This document shows, one piece after another, positions 26,091 through 35,294 of a stretch of DNA of 64,000 nt. The notes under the pieces are model-generated. The model was not told the origin of the DNA. It made no database searches and worked only from the letters and a program-made list of their open reading frames with translations. The position numbers and the translations under genes were made by a program. The DNA is from Thermoplasmata archaeon (GTDB lineage: Archaea > Thermoplasmatota > Thermoplasmata > RBG-16-68-12 > JAGMCJ01). Each line of letters opens with the position of its first letter. The stretch's first letter is position 1. The DNA lies in contig JAGLRN010000025.1 in NCBI GenBank assembly GCA_023136265.1, forward strand, positions 1-64,000, written 5' to 3'.

Positions 26091-26555
26091 ATGGCAAAGA
26101 CAAAGACTTCAGGTTCCTCAAAAGCCGCCAGAAGGCGCTTGAGAAAGAAGAAAGGTGCTATTGAGGTTCGAAGGAAGAAGGAGTTCGCATACAGAGGATT
26201 CAGCCTTCCAGAACTGCAGGAAATGCCCTTCGACCAGTTCGTCGAGCTACTGCCAGCAAGAGCGAGAAGGACCATCACCAGAGGGCTCAACGACGAGCAG
26301 AAGACGCTCGTGGACAAGATCAGAGCAAGCGAAAAGGAAGTGCTGAGAACTCACAGAAGAGAGATAATCATCCTCCCTGACTTCGTCGGAAAGAGGGTAG
26401 ACGTCTATAACGGGAAAGAGTTCGTCAGGGTCGACATCAAACCAGAGATGATTGGCCACTATCTTGGCGAATTCGCCCTCACCCGGAAACCCGTGAAGCA
26501 TTCGGGCCCGGGCGTGGGAGCTACACGATCATCCAAGTACATGCCACTGAAGTAG
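26091..26555 (+). CDS. rps19: Ribosomal protein S19 (uS19)
   Basis: 154 residues; 30S head protein. Core motifs RRTITRGL, IILPDFVGKRVDVYNGKEF and KHSGPGVGATRSSKYMPLK. The ATG at 26091 follows the L2 stop; upstream in-frame sequence is L2's shadow. A basic N-terminal leader of about 35 residues is archaeal-type. Confidence 0.96.
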   Translation: MAKTKTSGSSKAARRRLRKKKGAIEVRRKKEFAYRGFSLPELQEMPFDQFVELLPARARRTITRGLNDEQKTLVDKIRASEKEVLRTHRREIIILPDFVGKRVDVYNGKEFVRVDIKPEMIGHYLGEFALTRKPVKHSGPGVGATRSSKYMPLK

Positions 26556-26565
26556 GAGGAGAATG

Positions 26566-27012
26566 ATGGGTTACACCGCAACACCGGAAGAAGAAGACAT
26601 CGCGAAGGCAATCGGGAAGGAGATTCCAATATCACCGAAGAAGTCCGTGGAAGTTTGCACAGCACTAAGGGGAATGAACGTCGAGGACGCGAAGGAGCTC
26701 CTCGAGGAGGTCATCGAGAAGAGGAGAATCATCCCCTACAGAAGATACAGAAAGACGATTTCCCACAAGAAGGGCGGAGTGGCGGGAGGCTACCCAGTTC
26801 GCGTTGCCAAGGCCATACTCAAGATTCTCGAGGATGCGCAGTCGAACGCGGAGGTGAACGAGCTCGACCCGGAGACAATGAGAATCGAGGTCATTGCTGC
26901 CCATCTCGGTCGGCGGACGGAGGGATTCAAGGCGAGAGCGCGGGGAAGGAGCACGAGTTGGAACAAGGAGACGGTCAACATCGAGGTCATACTCAGGAGC
27001 GAGGAGGATTAG
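26566..27012 (+). CDS. rpl22: Ribosomal protein L22 (uL22)
   Basis: 148 residues; tunnel-wall protein. Signatures EIPISPKKSVEVCTALRGM, PYRRYRKTISHKKGG, YPVRVAKAILKILEDAQSNA and the hairpin HLGRRTEGFKARARGRST. Two ATGs stand in tandem (26563 and 26566); GGAGGA at 26555-26560 is better spaced from the second. Confidence 0.95.
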   Translation: MGYTATPEEEDIAKAIGKEIPISPKKSVEVCTALRGMNVEDAKELLEEVIEKRRIIPYRRYRKTISHKKGGVAGGYPVRVAKAILKILEDAQSNAEVNELDPETMRIEVIAAHLGRRTEGFKARARGRSTSWNKETVNIEVILRSEED

Positions 27013-27013
27013 C

Positions 27014-27847
27014 TTGGCGAACGAGAGGAAGATTGTGGAAGAAAAAATCCGCAGGATACTCCTGAAGGAGCACCTCATGGCGAGGACGCGGAGAGCAGGC
27101 TTCGGCGGTCTGGACATTCAGAGGACTCCGATGGGATACAGGGTTACACTCGTCACTGAGAGACCTGGATTGGTCATTGGACGGAAGGGAGCTACGATTA
27201 AGCAACTCACTCAGGCGGTCGAGGCGAAATTCGGGTTCGAGAATCCCCAGATCGAAGTCCAAGAGGTTGAGAATGCTAGCCTCAACTCGCAAATCATGGC
27301 CGAGAAACTGGCGAGTGCCCTCGAAAGAGGCTGGCACTTCAGGAGGGCGGGCCACTCAACGGTCAGGAGGATAATGGGATCCGGGGCCAAAGGATGCCTT
27401 GTGGTCATCTCGGGCAAGATAACAGGCCAGCGGCACAGGATGGAGAAGTTCAAGGCTGGGCACATCAAATTCTGTGGTGAACCCAAGCAGCTCTGGATGA
27501 GAGAGGGATTCGCCATCGCCAAGGTCAAACTCGGAGTCATTGGAGTGAAGGTACAGATCATGGACCCGAGAGCGAAACTTCCAGATGAAATCGAAATCGT
27601 CGACAGGGAACCGGAAGCCGAGGCCGAAGAACCTGCGGCAGAGGAGCCGACTGAGGTCGAGGATGCCCCTAGAGCCGAAACAGAACCCCCTCCAGACAAG
27701 GAAGTCTCGAACAAGAAGGCCCAACCAGAAGAAGTGAAGGACGAAGCGGAAACCAAGGAGGTTGAAGATGGCACTGCTGAGGACGAGCGAGATAAGGGAG
27801 ATGAACATAGAGGAGAGGCAGAAGAAGCTAAAAGAGCTCAGGAATGA
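27014..27847 (+). CDS. rps3: Ribosomal protein S3 (uS3) with long acidic tail
   Basis: mRNA-entry protein with KH domain (PGLVIGRKGATIKQLTQAV) and C-terminal S3 domain (GHIKFCGEPKQLWMREGF). TTG start at 27014 directly after the L22 stop, preceded by GGAGGATT. The conserved protein ends near residue 195; an 80-residue Glu/Pro/Ala-rich tail follows and runs 80 bases into L29 in another frame. Archaeal S3 often has a variable tail, but overlap of this length with the next ribosomal gene is unusual. Confidence 0.94.
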   Translation: MANERKIVEEKIRRILLKEHLMARTRRAGFGGLDIQRTPMGYRVTLVTERPGLVIGRKGATIKQLTQAVEAKFGFENPQIEVQEVENASLNSQIMAEKLASALERGWHFRRAGHSTVRRIMGSGAKGCLVVISGKITGQRHRMEKFKAGHIKFCGEPKQLWMREGFAIAKVKLGVIGVKVQIMDPRAKLPDEIEIVDREPEAEAEEPAAEEPTEVEDAPRAETEPPPDKEVSNKKAQPEEVKDEAETKEVEDGTAEDERDKGDEHRGEAEEAKRAQE

Positions 27848-28001
27848 CCTCATGCACGAAAGAGGAGTCGCAGCCATGGGCGGTGCCCCAGCAAGTCCAG
27901 GTAGGATTAGGGCGATTAGGTCCAACATATCACGATTACTCACGATAATCCGGGAAGAGGAGACGAAAGAGAAGGAGGCAGTCAAGGAGGATAAGAAATA
28001 A
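27768..28001 (+). CDS. rpl29: Ribosomal protein L29 (uL29)
   Basis: 77 residues, two-helix protein at the tunnel exit. [20 protein letters not shown] start and the archaeal [20 protein letters not shown] insert between helices. ATG 27768 lies inside the S3 coding end; its stop TAA overlaps the ATG of aIF1. Confidence 0.95.
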   Translation: MALLRTSEIREMNIEERQKKLKELRNDLMHERGVAAMGGAPASPGRIRAIRSNISRLLTIIREEETKEKEAVKEDKK

Positions 28002-28300
28002 TGGCTGGGATCTGCCCAGTTTGTGGGCTTCCACAAGAATTGTGCATGTGCGAAGAGATAGCAAGGGAACAGCAGCGCATAAGGATCTACAGTGACAGGA
28101 GGCGTTATGGAAAGGTGGTCACAATCGTCGAGGGAATCGATGCCGCCGACATCGACGTCGAGGACCTGGCAAAGAGGCTGAAGACGAAGTGCGCTGCAGG
28201 CGGCACAGTGAAGGGAGGACGAATCGAGCTCCAGGGAGAACACAAGAAGAAGGTCAAGCTTGCCCTGGAGAAAATAGGGTTCACAGTCGAGATCAGATGA
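28001..28300 (+). CDS. Translation initiation factor aIF1 (SUI1 family)
   Basis: Ensures start-codon fidelity on the small subunit. 99 residues: N-terminal zinc-finger-like [13 protein letters not shown], then the SUI1 fold with [30 protein letters not shown] and [15 protein letters not shown]. The location between L29 and Rpp29 is the usual archaeal one. Confidence 0.96.
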   Translation: MAGICPVCGLPQELCMCEEIAREQQRIRIYSDRRRYGKVVTIVEGIDAADIDVEDLAKRLKTKCAAGGTVKGGRIELQGEHKKKVKLALEKIGFTVEIR

Positions 28301-28301
28301 T

Positions 28302-28565
28302 GTGAAGAGGTCTACGATGCTCCACAAACATGAGCTGATAGGGCTGGAAGCAGAGATCATCAGCTCGACTTGCAGTACCCTTGTCGGGTTCAGGGGGACT
28401 GTGGTGGACGAGACCAAGAACACCATAGTGATTGAGGTGAAGGACGTGGAAAAGACGATACCGAAGCGGGGAACGCTGTTCAGGTTCCATATCGACGGAG
28501 GCATTGACATAGATGGAGCGAGACTCCTCCACCGTCCGGAAGACAGGACAAAACGAGCGAGGTGA
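28302..28565 (+). CDS. rnp1: RNase P protein component 1 (Rpp29)
   Basis: Protein subunit of RNase P, which trims tRNA 5' ends. About 87 residues with the Sm-like barrel motifs HELIGLEAEI, LVGFRGTVVDETKNTIVIE and TLFRFHIDGG. GTG 28302 gives the more usual length; ATG 28317 is preceded by a better spaced GAAGAGGT and is possible. Confidence 0.93.
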   Translation: MKRSTMLHKHELIGLEAEIISSTCSTLVGFRGTVVDETKNTIVIEVKDVEKTIPKRGTLFRFHIDGGIDIDGARLLHRPEDRTKRAR

Positions 28566-28568
28566 AGC

Positions 28569-28907
28569 ATGCAGAAGAAGAAGGCGAGAGACATCGGAAT
28601 CGACGTTCCCACTCCAAAGAAGAGTTGCGACGACGCATACTGTCCTTTCCATGGGAATCTTCCGGTAAGGGGTCAGATCCTGGAGGGGAAAGTGAAGTCC
28701 GACCGGATGAAGAACACAATAGTCGTGGAAAGGGAGTACATCAGGCTGATACCGAAGTACGAGAGATACGAGAAGCGGACAAGGAAATACCTGGCTCACA
28801 GCCCCCCATGTCTGGAGGTCGAGCTCGGAGACAGGGTGGCGATAATGGAATGCCGCCCGCTCAGCAAGACGGTCACATACGTTGCGATCGAGAAGAGGGA
28901 GGATTAG
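28569..28907 (+). CDS. rps17: Ribosomal protein S17 (uS17)
   Basis: 112 residues; 16S rRNA-binding OB-fold protein. [49 protein letters not shown] and [15 protein letters not shown] are the archaeal signature blocks. Confidence 0.96.
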   Translation: MQKKKARDIGIDVPTPKKSCDDAYCPFHGNLPVRGQILEGKVKSDRMKNTIVVEREYIRLIPKYERYEKRTRKYLAHSPPCLEVELGDRVAIMECRPLSKTVTYVAIEKRED

Positions 28908-28911
28908 CCGA

Positions 28912-29310
28912 ATGAAGGGGATAGCCGGAAGACAGACAAGAGGTCTTCCAAAAGGAGCGTATCTGAGTTGCATAGACAACACGGGAGCGAGGGTCGTCCA
29001 GATCGTGGATGTCCCCAAATACCACGGCACGTTGAGACGGTATCCGAGCGCAGGAATCGGCGATCTACTTGTTGTCAGCGTGAAGAAGGGGACGCCTGAG
29101 ATGAGGAAACAGCTTGTGTATGCTGTCATAGTCAGACAGAAAAGGCCGTTCAGAAGGTCGGACGGAGTGATGGTCCAGTTTGAGGACAATGCCGTGGTGA
29201 TTACGACGCCCACGGGCGAGACGAAGGGCACGGACATCAAAGGTCCCGTTGCGAGGGAAGCCGCCGAGAGATGGCCTCGCATCGCCGCGACGGCGTCGAT
29301 TATAGTATGA
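28912..29310 (+). CDS. rpl14: Ribosomal protein L14 (uL14)
   Basis: 132 residues; forms an intersubunit bridge. [51 protein letters not shown] and [16 protein letters not shown] are typical. ATG 28912 is two bases past the S17 stop region; the longer upstream frame is S17 shadow. Confidence 0.97.
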   Translation: MKGIAGRQTRGLPKGAYLSCIDNTGARVVQIVDVPKYHGTLRRYPSAGIGDLLVVSVKKGTPEMRKQLVYAVIVRQKRPFRRSDGVMVQFEDNAVVITTPTGETKGTDIKGPVAREAAERWPRIAATASIIV

Positions 29311-29320
29311 GGGTGTGAAG

Positions 29321-29695
29321 ATGAAAAGCGGGAAGGCGAGAAAGCAAAGAAAGGATCTGTACACAGCCTCCTGGCATAAGAGGAGGAAGAGGATGTCTGC
29401 GCACCTGTCCGAGAAGTATCTCGGAGACGAGAAGAAGGCCTACCCGCGCGCGGTACCCATCCGCAAAGGGGACACCGTGCGCATCACCCGTGGGGCCGAC
29501 AAAGGTCACGAAGGCAAGGTTGCCACGACGGATACGAAGAGCATGACGATTACAATCGAGGGCCTGACGAGAAAGAAGGCGGACGGTACTCAGATCGGAA
29601 AGAAGATCCATCCGTCGAACTTGACAATAACGAAGCTGGATCTCTCCGACCCTATGAGGAGAGAGAAATTCGAAGCGTTGGGAGATAGAGAATGA
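29321..29695 (+). CDS. rpl24: Ribosomal protein L24 (uL24)
   Basis: 124 residues; assembly initiator of the 50S subunit. KARKQRKDLYTASWHKRRK start, SH3/KOW core GDTVRITRGADKGHEGKV, and PSNLTITKLDLSD. ATG 29321 has GGTG six bases upstream; GTG 29315 is in frame but less likely. Confidence 0.95.
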   Translation: MKSGKARKQRKDLYTASWHKRRKRMSAHLSEKYLGDEKKAYPRAVPIRKGDTVRITRGADKGHEGKVATTDTKSMTITIEGLTRKKADGTQIGKKIHPSNLTITKLDLSDPMRREKFEALGDRE

Positions 29696-30402
29696 AGAAA
29701 CATCTGAAGCGACTGGCATCACCAAGGAGCTGGATGATTCCGAGGAAGAAACACAAGTGGGTGACAAGACCTAGACCAGGACCCCACGGCATGGAAGAGT
29801 CGATTCCCCTGCAACTCATCCTGAGGGACATGCTCCACTACTGTGACAGTTCCAGGGAAGCTAGAATACTCCTTTCCTCGAGAGGCGTCCTGGTAGACGG
29901 GAAGCCCGTGAGGGATCTGAAGAGAGGCGTCGGTCTGATGGACGTTCTCTCGTTCGAGCAGAAGAAGGAGCACTTCAGGATGCTTATCGACACGAAAGGT
30001 AGGCTTCAACTAGTTGGAATAGACGCCAAGCAGGCAAAGTGGAAGCTCTCAAGAATCGAGGGGAAGACGACTGTGAGAGGCGGAAGGATTCAGCTCAATC
30101 TGTACGACGGCAGGAACATCCTCCTCGACAAGAATGCATACAAGCCCGGGGACGTCTTGAAGATCAGCGTTCCTGACCAAAAGATAAAGGATCACTACGA
30201 GTTGACGAAGGGAAACATCGCCCTCCTTGTCGGTGGAAAGCACGTTGGAGAGTTCGCCAAGCTTGAGGAGTATGGAAAAACCAGAAACCCGAGGGAGAAC
30301 GAGGTCATGTTCGAGGAGGGCTTCAGCACATCCCTCAGGAATGTCTTCGTCGTAGGGAAGAAGGCCCCTGAAATCAAGATACCAGAAACAAAGGTCGTCT
30401 AG
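29692..30402 (+). CDS. rps4e: Ribosomal protein S4e (eS4)
   Basis: 236 residues, archaeal/eukaryal small-subunit protein with S4-like RNA-binding and KOW domains. MKKHLKRLASPRSWMIPRKK, RPGPHGMEESIPL, LSSRGVLVDGKPVRD and LLVGGKHVGEFAKLEEY. ATGA overlap with L24. Confidence 0.96.
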   Translation: MKKHLKRLASPRSWMIPRKKHKWVTRPRPGPHGMEESIPLQLILRDMLHYCDSSREARILLSSRGVLVDGKPVRDLKRGVGLMDVLSFEQKKEHFRMLIDTKGRLQLVGIDAKQAKWKLSRIEGKTTVRGGRIQLNLYDGRNILLDKNAYKPGDVLKISVPDQKIKDHYELTKGNIALLVGGKHVGEFAKLEEYGKTRNPRENEVMFEEGFSTSLRNVFVVGKKAPEIKIPETKVV

Positions 30403-30410
30403 GCGAAGGT

Positions 30411-30920
30411 GTGAGTGACGTGAGAGACTTGAGAATCGAGAAAACCGTGGTCAACATCGGCGTGGGCGAGGCAGGAGAGAGACTCCTCAAGGCTCAGAAG
30501 GTCCTGGAGATGCTGACAGGCCAGAAGCCAGTGGAGACCATTTCGAAGACGACGAACAAGGATCTTGGCATAAGAGAGGGCATGCCGATAGGGTGCAAAG
30601 TGACGTTGAGAGGCGAGAGGGCTGAGGATTTCCTCAAGCGGGCCCTTTGGGTGAAGAACAACAAACTCGCAAAGTACAACTTCGACCCTGAGGGGAACTT
30701 CTCGTTTGGCGTTCCTGACTACACGGAGTTCGAGGGGATGAAGTACAATCCCGAGATCGGAATCTTCGGGATGGACGTCTCCGTGAGTCTCAAGCGGCCT
30801 GGTTACAGGGTGACCAAGAGAAGGAGAAGAGCGTCAAAGCTCCCAGTCAGGCACAGAGTGACCCGTGAAGAAGGGGTTCAATTCATACAGGACACGTTTG
30901 ACATTGAGGTAGTCGGATGA
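30411..30920 (+). CDS. rpl5: Ribosomal protein L5 (uL5)
   Basis: 169 residues; binds 5S rRNA in the central protuberance. Motifs [63 protein letters not shown] and [18 protein letters not shown] start at 30411, 8 bases after S4e. Confidence 0.96.
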   Translation: MSDVRDLRIEKTVVNIGVGEAGERLLKAQKVLEMLTGQKPVETISKTTNKDLGIREGMPIGCKVTLRGERAEDFLKRALWVKNNKLAKYNFDPEGNFSFGVPDYTEFEGMKYNPEIGIFGMDVSVSLKRPGYRVTKRRRRASKLPVRHRVTREEGVQFIQDTFDIEVVG

Positions 30921-31063
30921 AACCGAAGAAGGAGTTCGGAAGAAAGAGAGGCTGCAAGCGATGCGGGCGCAAGCGAGGCATAATCAGAAGGAGCAGAATC
31001 TATCTCTGCCGCCAATGCTTTCGCGAAGTTGCCTTCGAGCTCGGCTTCCGGAAGTACTCATAG
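30917..31063 (+). CDS. rps14: Ribosomal protein S14 (uS14), zinc-binding form
   Basis: 48 residues, too short for many gene finders. [18 protein letters not shown] then [19 protein letters not shown]: CxxC-x14-CxxC zinc site (Cys13/16/31/34) and the ELGFRKYS end of archaeal S14. ATGA overlap with L5 and directly followed by S8. Confidence 0.96.
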   Translation: MKPKKEFGRKRGCKRCGRKRGIIRRSRIYLCRQCFREVAFELGFRKYS

Positions 31064-31072
31064 GTGATAAGC

Positions 31073-31462
31073 GTGCAACATGACCCATTGAACGATGCCA
31101 TGATTCGCATAAAGAATGCGGAACTCTCTGGGAAGAGGAAGTGCATGATCAGGCCATCCTCCAAACTCATCGCCAGGGTACTCAAGGTGATGCAGGAGAA
31201 TAGGTTCATCAGGAAGTTCGAATATGTAGAGGATGGTAAATCTGGGATATTCGAAGTGGAACTCAACGGAAACATAAACAACTGCGGTGTCATAAAGCCC
31301 CGCTTCTCCGTGAGGAGGGTGAACCTTGAGAAGTACGAATCGAGGTTTCTGCCCGCCCAAGACTTCGGTGTCCTCATCTTGACGACGACGGAAGGTGTAC
31401 TATCTCACTCGAGAGCGAAGGAGCTGGGTGTCGGCGGAAAGCTGCTTGCGTTTGTGTATTAG
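31073..31462 (+). CDS. rps8: Ribosomal protein S8 (uS8)
   Basis: About 129 residues; central 16S rRNA binder. HDPLNDAMIRIKNAELSGK, FIRKFEYVEDGKSGIFEVEL, RFLPAQDFGVLILTTTEGVL and the GVGGKLLAFVY end. GTG 31073 is favoured because AGGTGATA just precedes it; GTG 31064 adds three residues. Confidence 0.95.
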   Translation: MQHDPLNDAMIRIKNAELSGKRKCMIRPSSKLIARVLKVMQENRFIRKFEYVEDGKSGIFEVELNGNINNCGVIKPRFSVRRVNLEKYESRFLPAQDFGVLILTTTEGVLSHSRAKELGVGGKLLAFVY

Positions 31463-31471
31463 GGGATATCA

Positions 31472-32032
31472 ATGCCAGTATCAGGAAAGGTTGAGGAAAG
31501 AATCGGAATCCCCGACGGTGTCGATGTAACGGTCGAAGAGGATGACGTCACTGTCTCCAGCCAAGGCTCCACCGTCGAGAGACGTTTCGCCCATCCCTTA
31601 GTCTCGGTTGTCAAGGATGGAGATGAAATCGTGGTGTTATGCGGGTACCCGAAGAAAAAGGAAGCGGCTTTGGTGGGGACGTTTGCATCTCATATAAGAA
31701 ACATGATACTGGGCATGGCGAAGGGATTCGAGTGCACAATGAGAATCGTCTACTCTCACTTCCCAATGAAGGTCTCCGTAAATGAGGAGCGGAAGATCGT
31801 GCTGATTGAGAACTTCCTGGGAGAAAGGCATCACAGGACGGCCAGGATAATGGGCGAGACCGAGGTTTCGATTAAGGGGGACACAGTGATACTGAAGGGG
31901 AACAACAAAGAGGACGTGGGTCAGTCGGCCGCGAATATCGAGCAGGCGACGAAGATTAGAGGATTCGATCCTCGAGTCTTTCAGGACGGTGTCTACGTGA
32001 CAGAGAAACCCAGGGTGCAGGAGAATGAGTGA
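31472..32032 (+). CDS. rpl6: Ribosomal protein L6 (uL6)
   Basis: 186 residues; two related L6 domains near the factor-binding site. IPDGVDVTVEEDDVTVSSQG, GTFASHIRNMILGMAKGFE, YSHFPMKVSV and NIEQATKIRGFDPRVFQDG are diagnostic. Its end overlaps eL32 by 8 bases. Confidence 0.96.
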   Translation: MPVSGKVEERIGIPDGVDVTVEEDDVTVSSQGSTVERRFAHPLVSVVKDGDEIVVLCGYPKKKEAALVGTFASHIRNMILGMAKGFECTMRIVYSHFPMKVSVNEERKIVLIENFLGERHHRTARIMGETEVSIKGDTVILKGNNKEDVGQSAANIEQATKIRGFDPRVFQDGVYVTEKPRVQENE

Positions 32033-32684
32033 GAAGAGGGCTAAGAAGGTCGAGAGAAAGGCAGAACTGCCAACGCTGACAGAGATAGGTAAGGCCAGAA
32101 AGGCTGAGCTCATCGAGATGTGCGAGTCTCAGGGCCTCGATACGGAAGGGACAGTCGCTGAACTCAGGAAGAGACTGAGGAGCCGTCTGAAAGAGGAAGA
32201 AGAGGAAATCGAAATCGTAGAGGAAGAGGCGGTACGACCAAAGATAAAACCCGTTCTGGATGACGAGACAAAGATGCTTCTCAAGCTCAGGGAAAGACAG
32301 AAGCGGAAGAGACCCGCGTTCAGGAGACAGGAGTGGTTTAGATACAAGAAGTTGGGCAAGAGCTGGAGGAAACCACGCGGCCTTCATTCAAAGATGAGAA
32401 AGGGGTTGAAGTACAGACCCAAGATGGTGTCGGTCGGATATCGATCACCGCGAAAGGTCAGAGGACTCCATCCTTCAGGCTTTAGGGATGCCCTCATCCA
32501 CAATGTGAAAGAACTAGAAGTGCTTGACCCGAAGACCCAAGCGGCCCGCATCGGGCACTCAGTAGGGACTAGGAAGCGTGTTGAGATTGAGGCAAGAGCG
32601 GACGAGATTGGAATCCGCATACTGAACAGGAGCATGGTTCATGAACCTGAAGAATCAGAGGAGAATGGCAGCCAGTCTTCTTAA
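32025..32684 (+). CDS. rpl32e: Ribosomal protein L32e (eL32) with N-terminal SAP-like domain
   Basis: 219 residues. The eL32 core is residues about 95-205 (KRPAFRRQEWFRYKKLG, SWRKPRGLHSKMR, VGYRSPRKVRGLHPSG). Before it lies an acidic-linked extension whose residues 18-53 (LTEIGKARKAELIEMC, TVAELRKRLRSRL) fit the SAP helix-extended-helix nucleic-acid-binding motif. N-terminal extensions occur in some Thermoplasmata and haloarchaeal L32e proteins; a SAP-type one is noteworthy. Overlaps L6 by 8 and L19e by 44 bases. Confidence 0.93.
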   Translation: MSEKRAKKVERKAELPTLTEIGKARKAELIEMCESQGLDTEGTVAELRKRLRSRLKEEEEEIEIVEEEAVRPKIKPVLDDETKMLLKLRERQKRKRPAFRRQEWFRYKKLGKSWRKPRGLHSKMRKGLKYRPKMVSVGYRSPRKVRGLHPSGFRDALIHNVKELEVLDPKTQAARIGHSVGTRKRVEIEARADEIGIRILNRSMVHEPEESEENGSQSS

Positions 32685-33096
32685 GTGCGGGGTCAATAGA
32701 GTGTGGATCGACCCGCTCCGAATGGAAGATGTAGCCGATGCCATAACAAGGACAGACATCCGAATCCAGATTGATGCAGGAGCGATAAAGGCAAAGCAGA
32801 AGAGAGGAATCTCAAGAGGCAGGACAAGATACTACAGGGACCAGAGAAAGAAGGGCAGAGGCAGAGGCCAAGGAAGCCGGAAGGGCACCAGCAAGGCCAG
32901 GAAGCCGAAGAAGGAGAGGTGGATTCAGACGATCCGACCGATAAGAGAGAGACTGCGTGAGCTCCGAGACGAGGGGAAGATAGAGGTATCGACGTACAGG
33001 AAATTCTATCTCCAGGCGAAGGGCGGGGTCTTCAAGAGCAAATCACATCTCGAGACCCACCTCAGGTCAGGCGGATATCTTAAGGAGGATGAGTGA
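32641..33096 (+). CDS. rpl19e: Ribosomal protein L19e (eL19)
   Basis: 151 residues; intersubunit bridge protein. MNLKNQRRMAASLLKCGVNR, RVWIDPLRMEDVADAITR, RTRYYRDQRKKGRGRGQGS, and the long C-terminal basic helix. It starts inside the end of L32e (44-base overlap). Confidence 0.96.
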   Translation: MNLKNQRRMAASLLKCGVNRVWIDPLRMEDVADAITRTDIRIQIDAGAIKAKQKRGISRGRTRYYRDQRKKGRGRGQGSRKGTSKARKPKKERWIQTIRPIRERLRELRDEGKIEVSTYRKFYLQAKGGVFKSKSHLETHLRSGGYLKEDE

Positions 33097-33599
33097 TGGT
33101 CAGGGGTCCGAGAAAGAGGGTGGCCTTCCGGAGGAGACGCAATGGAAGGACGGACTACAGGCTCAGGTCGAGATTGCTGAGGTCCGGTCTACCCAGAGCT
33201 GTCGTCAGAGCCTCCAACAGGAGCACGGTGGTCCAAATCATGAGTTTCGATCCGCGTGGTGACAGAGTGCTCAGCTCGGCGGTCTCGACCGAGCTCAGGA
33301 AGCTAGGTTGGGAGAAATCGACATCCAACATCCCGGCAGCCTATCTCACGGGATATCTGGCAGGGAAAAGGGCGCTTGAGAGTGGCATTGAGGAGGCGGT
33401 GCTCGATATGGGCTTGCACGTGCCTACGAAAGGATCCAGGATTTTCGCTTCTCTGAAGGGTATGTTGGACGCCGGCCTCCGGATACCCTGCGGCGAGGAG
33501 ATACTTCCAAGTGATGAGAGGACAAGGGGAGAACACATCGGTGAGGACACTGTCAAAGCGTTTGAGGCGGTGAAGTCCAAGATGGAGGATGACAAATGA
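33096..33599 (+). CDS. rpl18: Ribosomal protein L18 (uL18)
   Basis: 167 residues; 5S rRNA binder. [52 protein letters not shown] and [20 protein letters not shown] are archaeal L18 blocks. GTG 33093 and ATG 33096 stand in tandem; the ATG is taken. Confidence 0.96.
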   Translation: MVRGPRKRVAFRRRRNGRTDYRLRSRLLRSGLPRAVVRASNRSTVVQIMSFDPRGDRVLSSAVSTELRKLGWEKSTSNIPAAYLTGYLAGKRALESGIEEAVLDMGLHVPTKGSRIFASLKGMLDAGLRIPCGEEILPSDERTRGEHIGEDTVKAFEAVKSKMEDDK

Positions 33600-34369
33600 G
33601 ACGTGACAGGCCAGACTGGCAACCCAAGACAAGACTCGGGAAGATGGTTCTCCGCGGGGAGATATCGAATATGCGGGAAGCACTGGATACAGGCTTTCCG
33701 CTCAAGGAGCCGGAGATAGTGGACATACTGCTCCCTAATCTCGGAGATGAGGTTCTTGATGTTAACATGGTCCAGAGGATGACAGATAGTGGACGGAGAG
33801 TCAACTTCGTCATCGTGGCCGTCGTCGGCAATGAAGACGGTTACGTCGGGCTCGGAAGGACCAAGGGGAAAGAGGTCGGCCCGGCAATAAGAAAGACGAT
33901 AGATGCTGCGAAGCTCAACGTCGTCGAAGTGAAGAGGGGTTGCGGATCATGGGAATGCGGGTGTGGAAGAGCCCACTCCCTTCCGTTCCAGGTCAAGGGC
34001 AAGAGCGGGTCGGTCGAGGTCGTTCTGAAACCCGCACCGAGGGGCATCTCCCTCGCCGTGGGAGGTGTCGCAAAAAGCATACTCAGGCTGGCCGGCATAA
34101 GGGACGCCTGGGGATTCACCAAGGGACACTCAAGGACGACGGTGAACTACGCTTTCGCCGCGTTTGATGCACTGAAGCAGACGGGTGCCATGAAGATGTC
34201 CCAAGAGCAGTCCAAGAAGCTCTGCATAGTCTCTGGGCCAATTGAGATTCGGGCAGAAGATGACACGCTGGAACCACCCGTGGTGACCGAGGACGAACCG
34301 AAGGAAAAGGAGAAAACCTCGGAGGCACAGGGAAAGGAAGGAGAGAAAGCAAAGGAGAAGTCTGAATGA
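33596..34369 (+). CDS. rps5: Ribosomal protein S5 (uS5) with acidic tail
   Basis: 257 residues; decoding-fidelity protein. S5 dsRBD-like part ([20 protein letters not shown]) and C-terminal domain ([41 protein letters not shown]). The core ends near residue 215 and is followed by a Glu/Lys-rich tail of about 40 residues, like the tail of S3 in this operon. A CGCG cluster ([10 protein letters not shown]) is archaeal-type. Confidence 0.96.
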   Translation: MRRDRPDWQPKTRLGKMVLRGEISNMREALDTGFPLKEPEIVDILLPNLGDEVLDVNMVQRMTDSGRRVNFVIVAVVGNEDGYVGLGRTKGKEVGPAIRKTIDAAKLNVVEVKRGCGSWECGCGRAHSLPFQVKGKSGSVEVVLKPAPRGISLAVGGVAKSILRLAGIRDAWGFTKGHSRTTVNYAFAAFDALKQTGAMKMSQEQSKKLCIVSGPIEIRAEDDTLEPPVVTEDEPKEKEKTSEAQGKEGEKAKEKSE

Positions 34370-34842
34370 CATATGCGGTCATCAGGGTCAGGGGCACTAT
34401 AGAAATCTCGAAGGACATCGCCGACACGATGAAATTCCTCAGGCTGAACAAGCCGAACCACTGTGTCGTTATCCCAGAGAATCCCCAATACAAGGGGATG
34501 CTTCAGAAGGCGAAGGACTACATCACATGGGGCGAGATTCAGCCAGAAACACTGGCTAGAATGCTTGTCACGAGAGGCGCGGTCGCTGGCCAGAAGGTAA
34601 CTGACTCATACGTCAAGAAGAACTCCAAGTACAAATCAGTAATCGCGTTTGCGAAGGCTGTCGCAAAAGGAGATGAGGCCATGGGTTCGCTGAGCGGGCT
34701 CAGTCCCGTCATGCGACTCCATCCGCCGCTGAAGGGTTTCGAGGGCATCAAGAAGCCATATACGCTTGGGGGCTCTCTCGGATACCGAGGGGAAAAGATA
34801 AATGACCTGTTGACCAGAATGCTGTTCGTTCACGAGGACTAG
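34366..34842 (+). CDS. rpl30: Ribosomal protein L30 (uL30)
   Basis: 158 residues, the long archaeal form. [55 protein letters not shown] and the C-terminal [20 protein letters not shown] extension. ATGA overlap with S5. Confidence 0.96.
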   Translation: MTYAVIRVRGTIEISKDIADTMKFLRLNKPNHCVVIPENPQYKGMLQKAKDYITWGEIQPETLARMLVTRGAVAGQKVTDSYVKKNSKYKSVIAFAKAVAKGDEAMGSLSGLSPVMRLHPPLKGFEGIKKPYTLGGSLGYRGEKINDLLTRMLFVHED

Positions 34843-34844
34843 GA

Positions 34845-35294
34845 ATGGGAAGAACATCAAAGCTCAGAGGGAAGAGGACTCACGGAAGAGGCAAGAAGGC
34901 CGGTAGGGGCGCAGGCAAGCGAGGGGGCAGAGGTAACGCTGGCCTTCACAAGCACAAGTACATGACTACAGTCAAGATGAAGGACCCCCACTTCGGTGAC
35001 TACGGCTTCAGGAGACATTTCAGTCTCCTGGTGAAGAAGAACACAATCAATCTCGCAGAAGTCGAGGAGAGGCTCGACGAGATCATACTGGAAGGGTTCG
35101 CAGAAAAGTCCAAGAACCTCGTCACTGTGGACCTGGGAAAGATGGGGGTAGACAAGCTGCTTGGGCGAGGGCATGTCAGGATGAAGATGAAGATAGTCGT
35201 TAACGAAGCGTCTGAATCTGCCATCCGAAAAGTCCAGAAGGCGGGAGGAGAAGTAGTCATACCAGAAACGGAGGAATCGGAGAGGAACGACTGA
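34845..35294 (+). CDS. rpl15: Ribosomal protein L15 (uL15)
   Basis: 149 residues; RTSKLRGKRTHGRGKKAGRG glycine/basic N-terminal arm that penetrates 23S rRNA, HKYMTTVKMKDPHFGDYGF and KLLGRGHVRMKMKIVV core. Followed in ATG overlap by secY, the standard end of the spc operon. Confidence 0.96.
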   Translation: MGRTSKLRGKRTHGRGKKAGRGAGKRGGRGNAGLHKHKYMTTVKMKDPHFGDYGFRRHFSLLVKKNTINLAEVEERLDEIILEGFAEKSKNLVTVDLGKMGVDKLLGRGHVRMKMKIVVNEASESAIRKVQKAGGEVVIPETEESERND

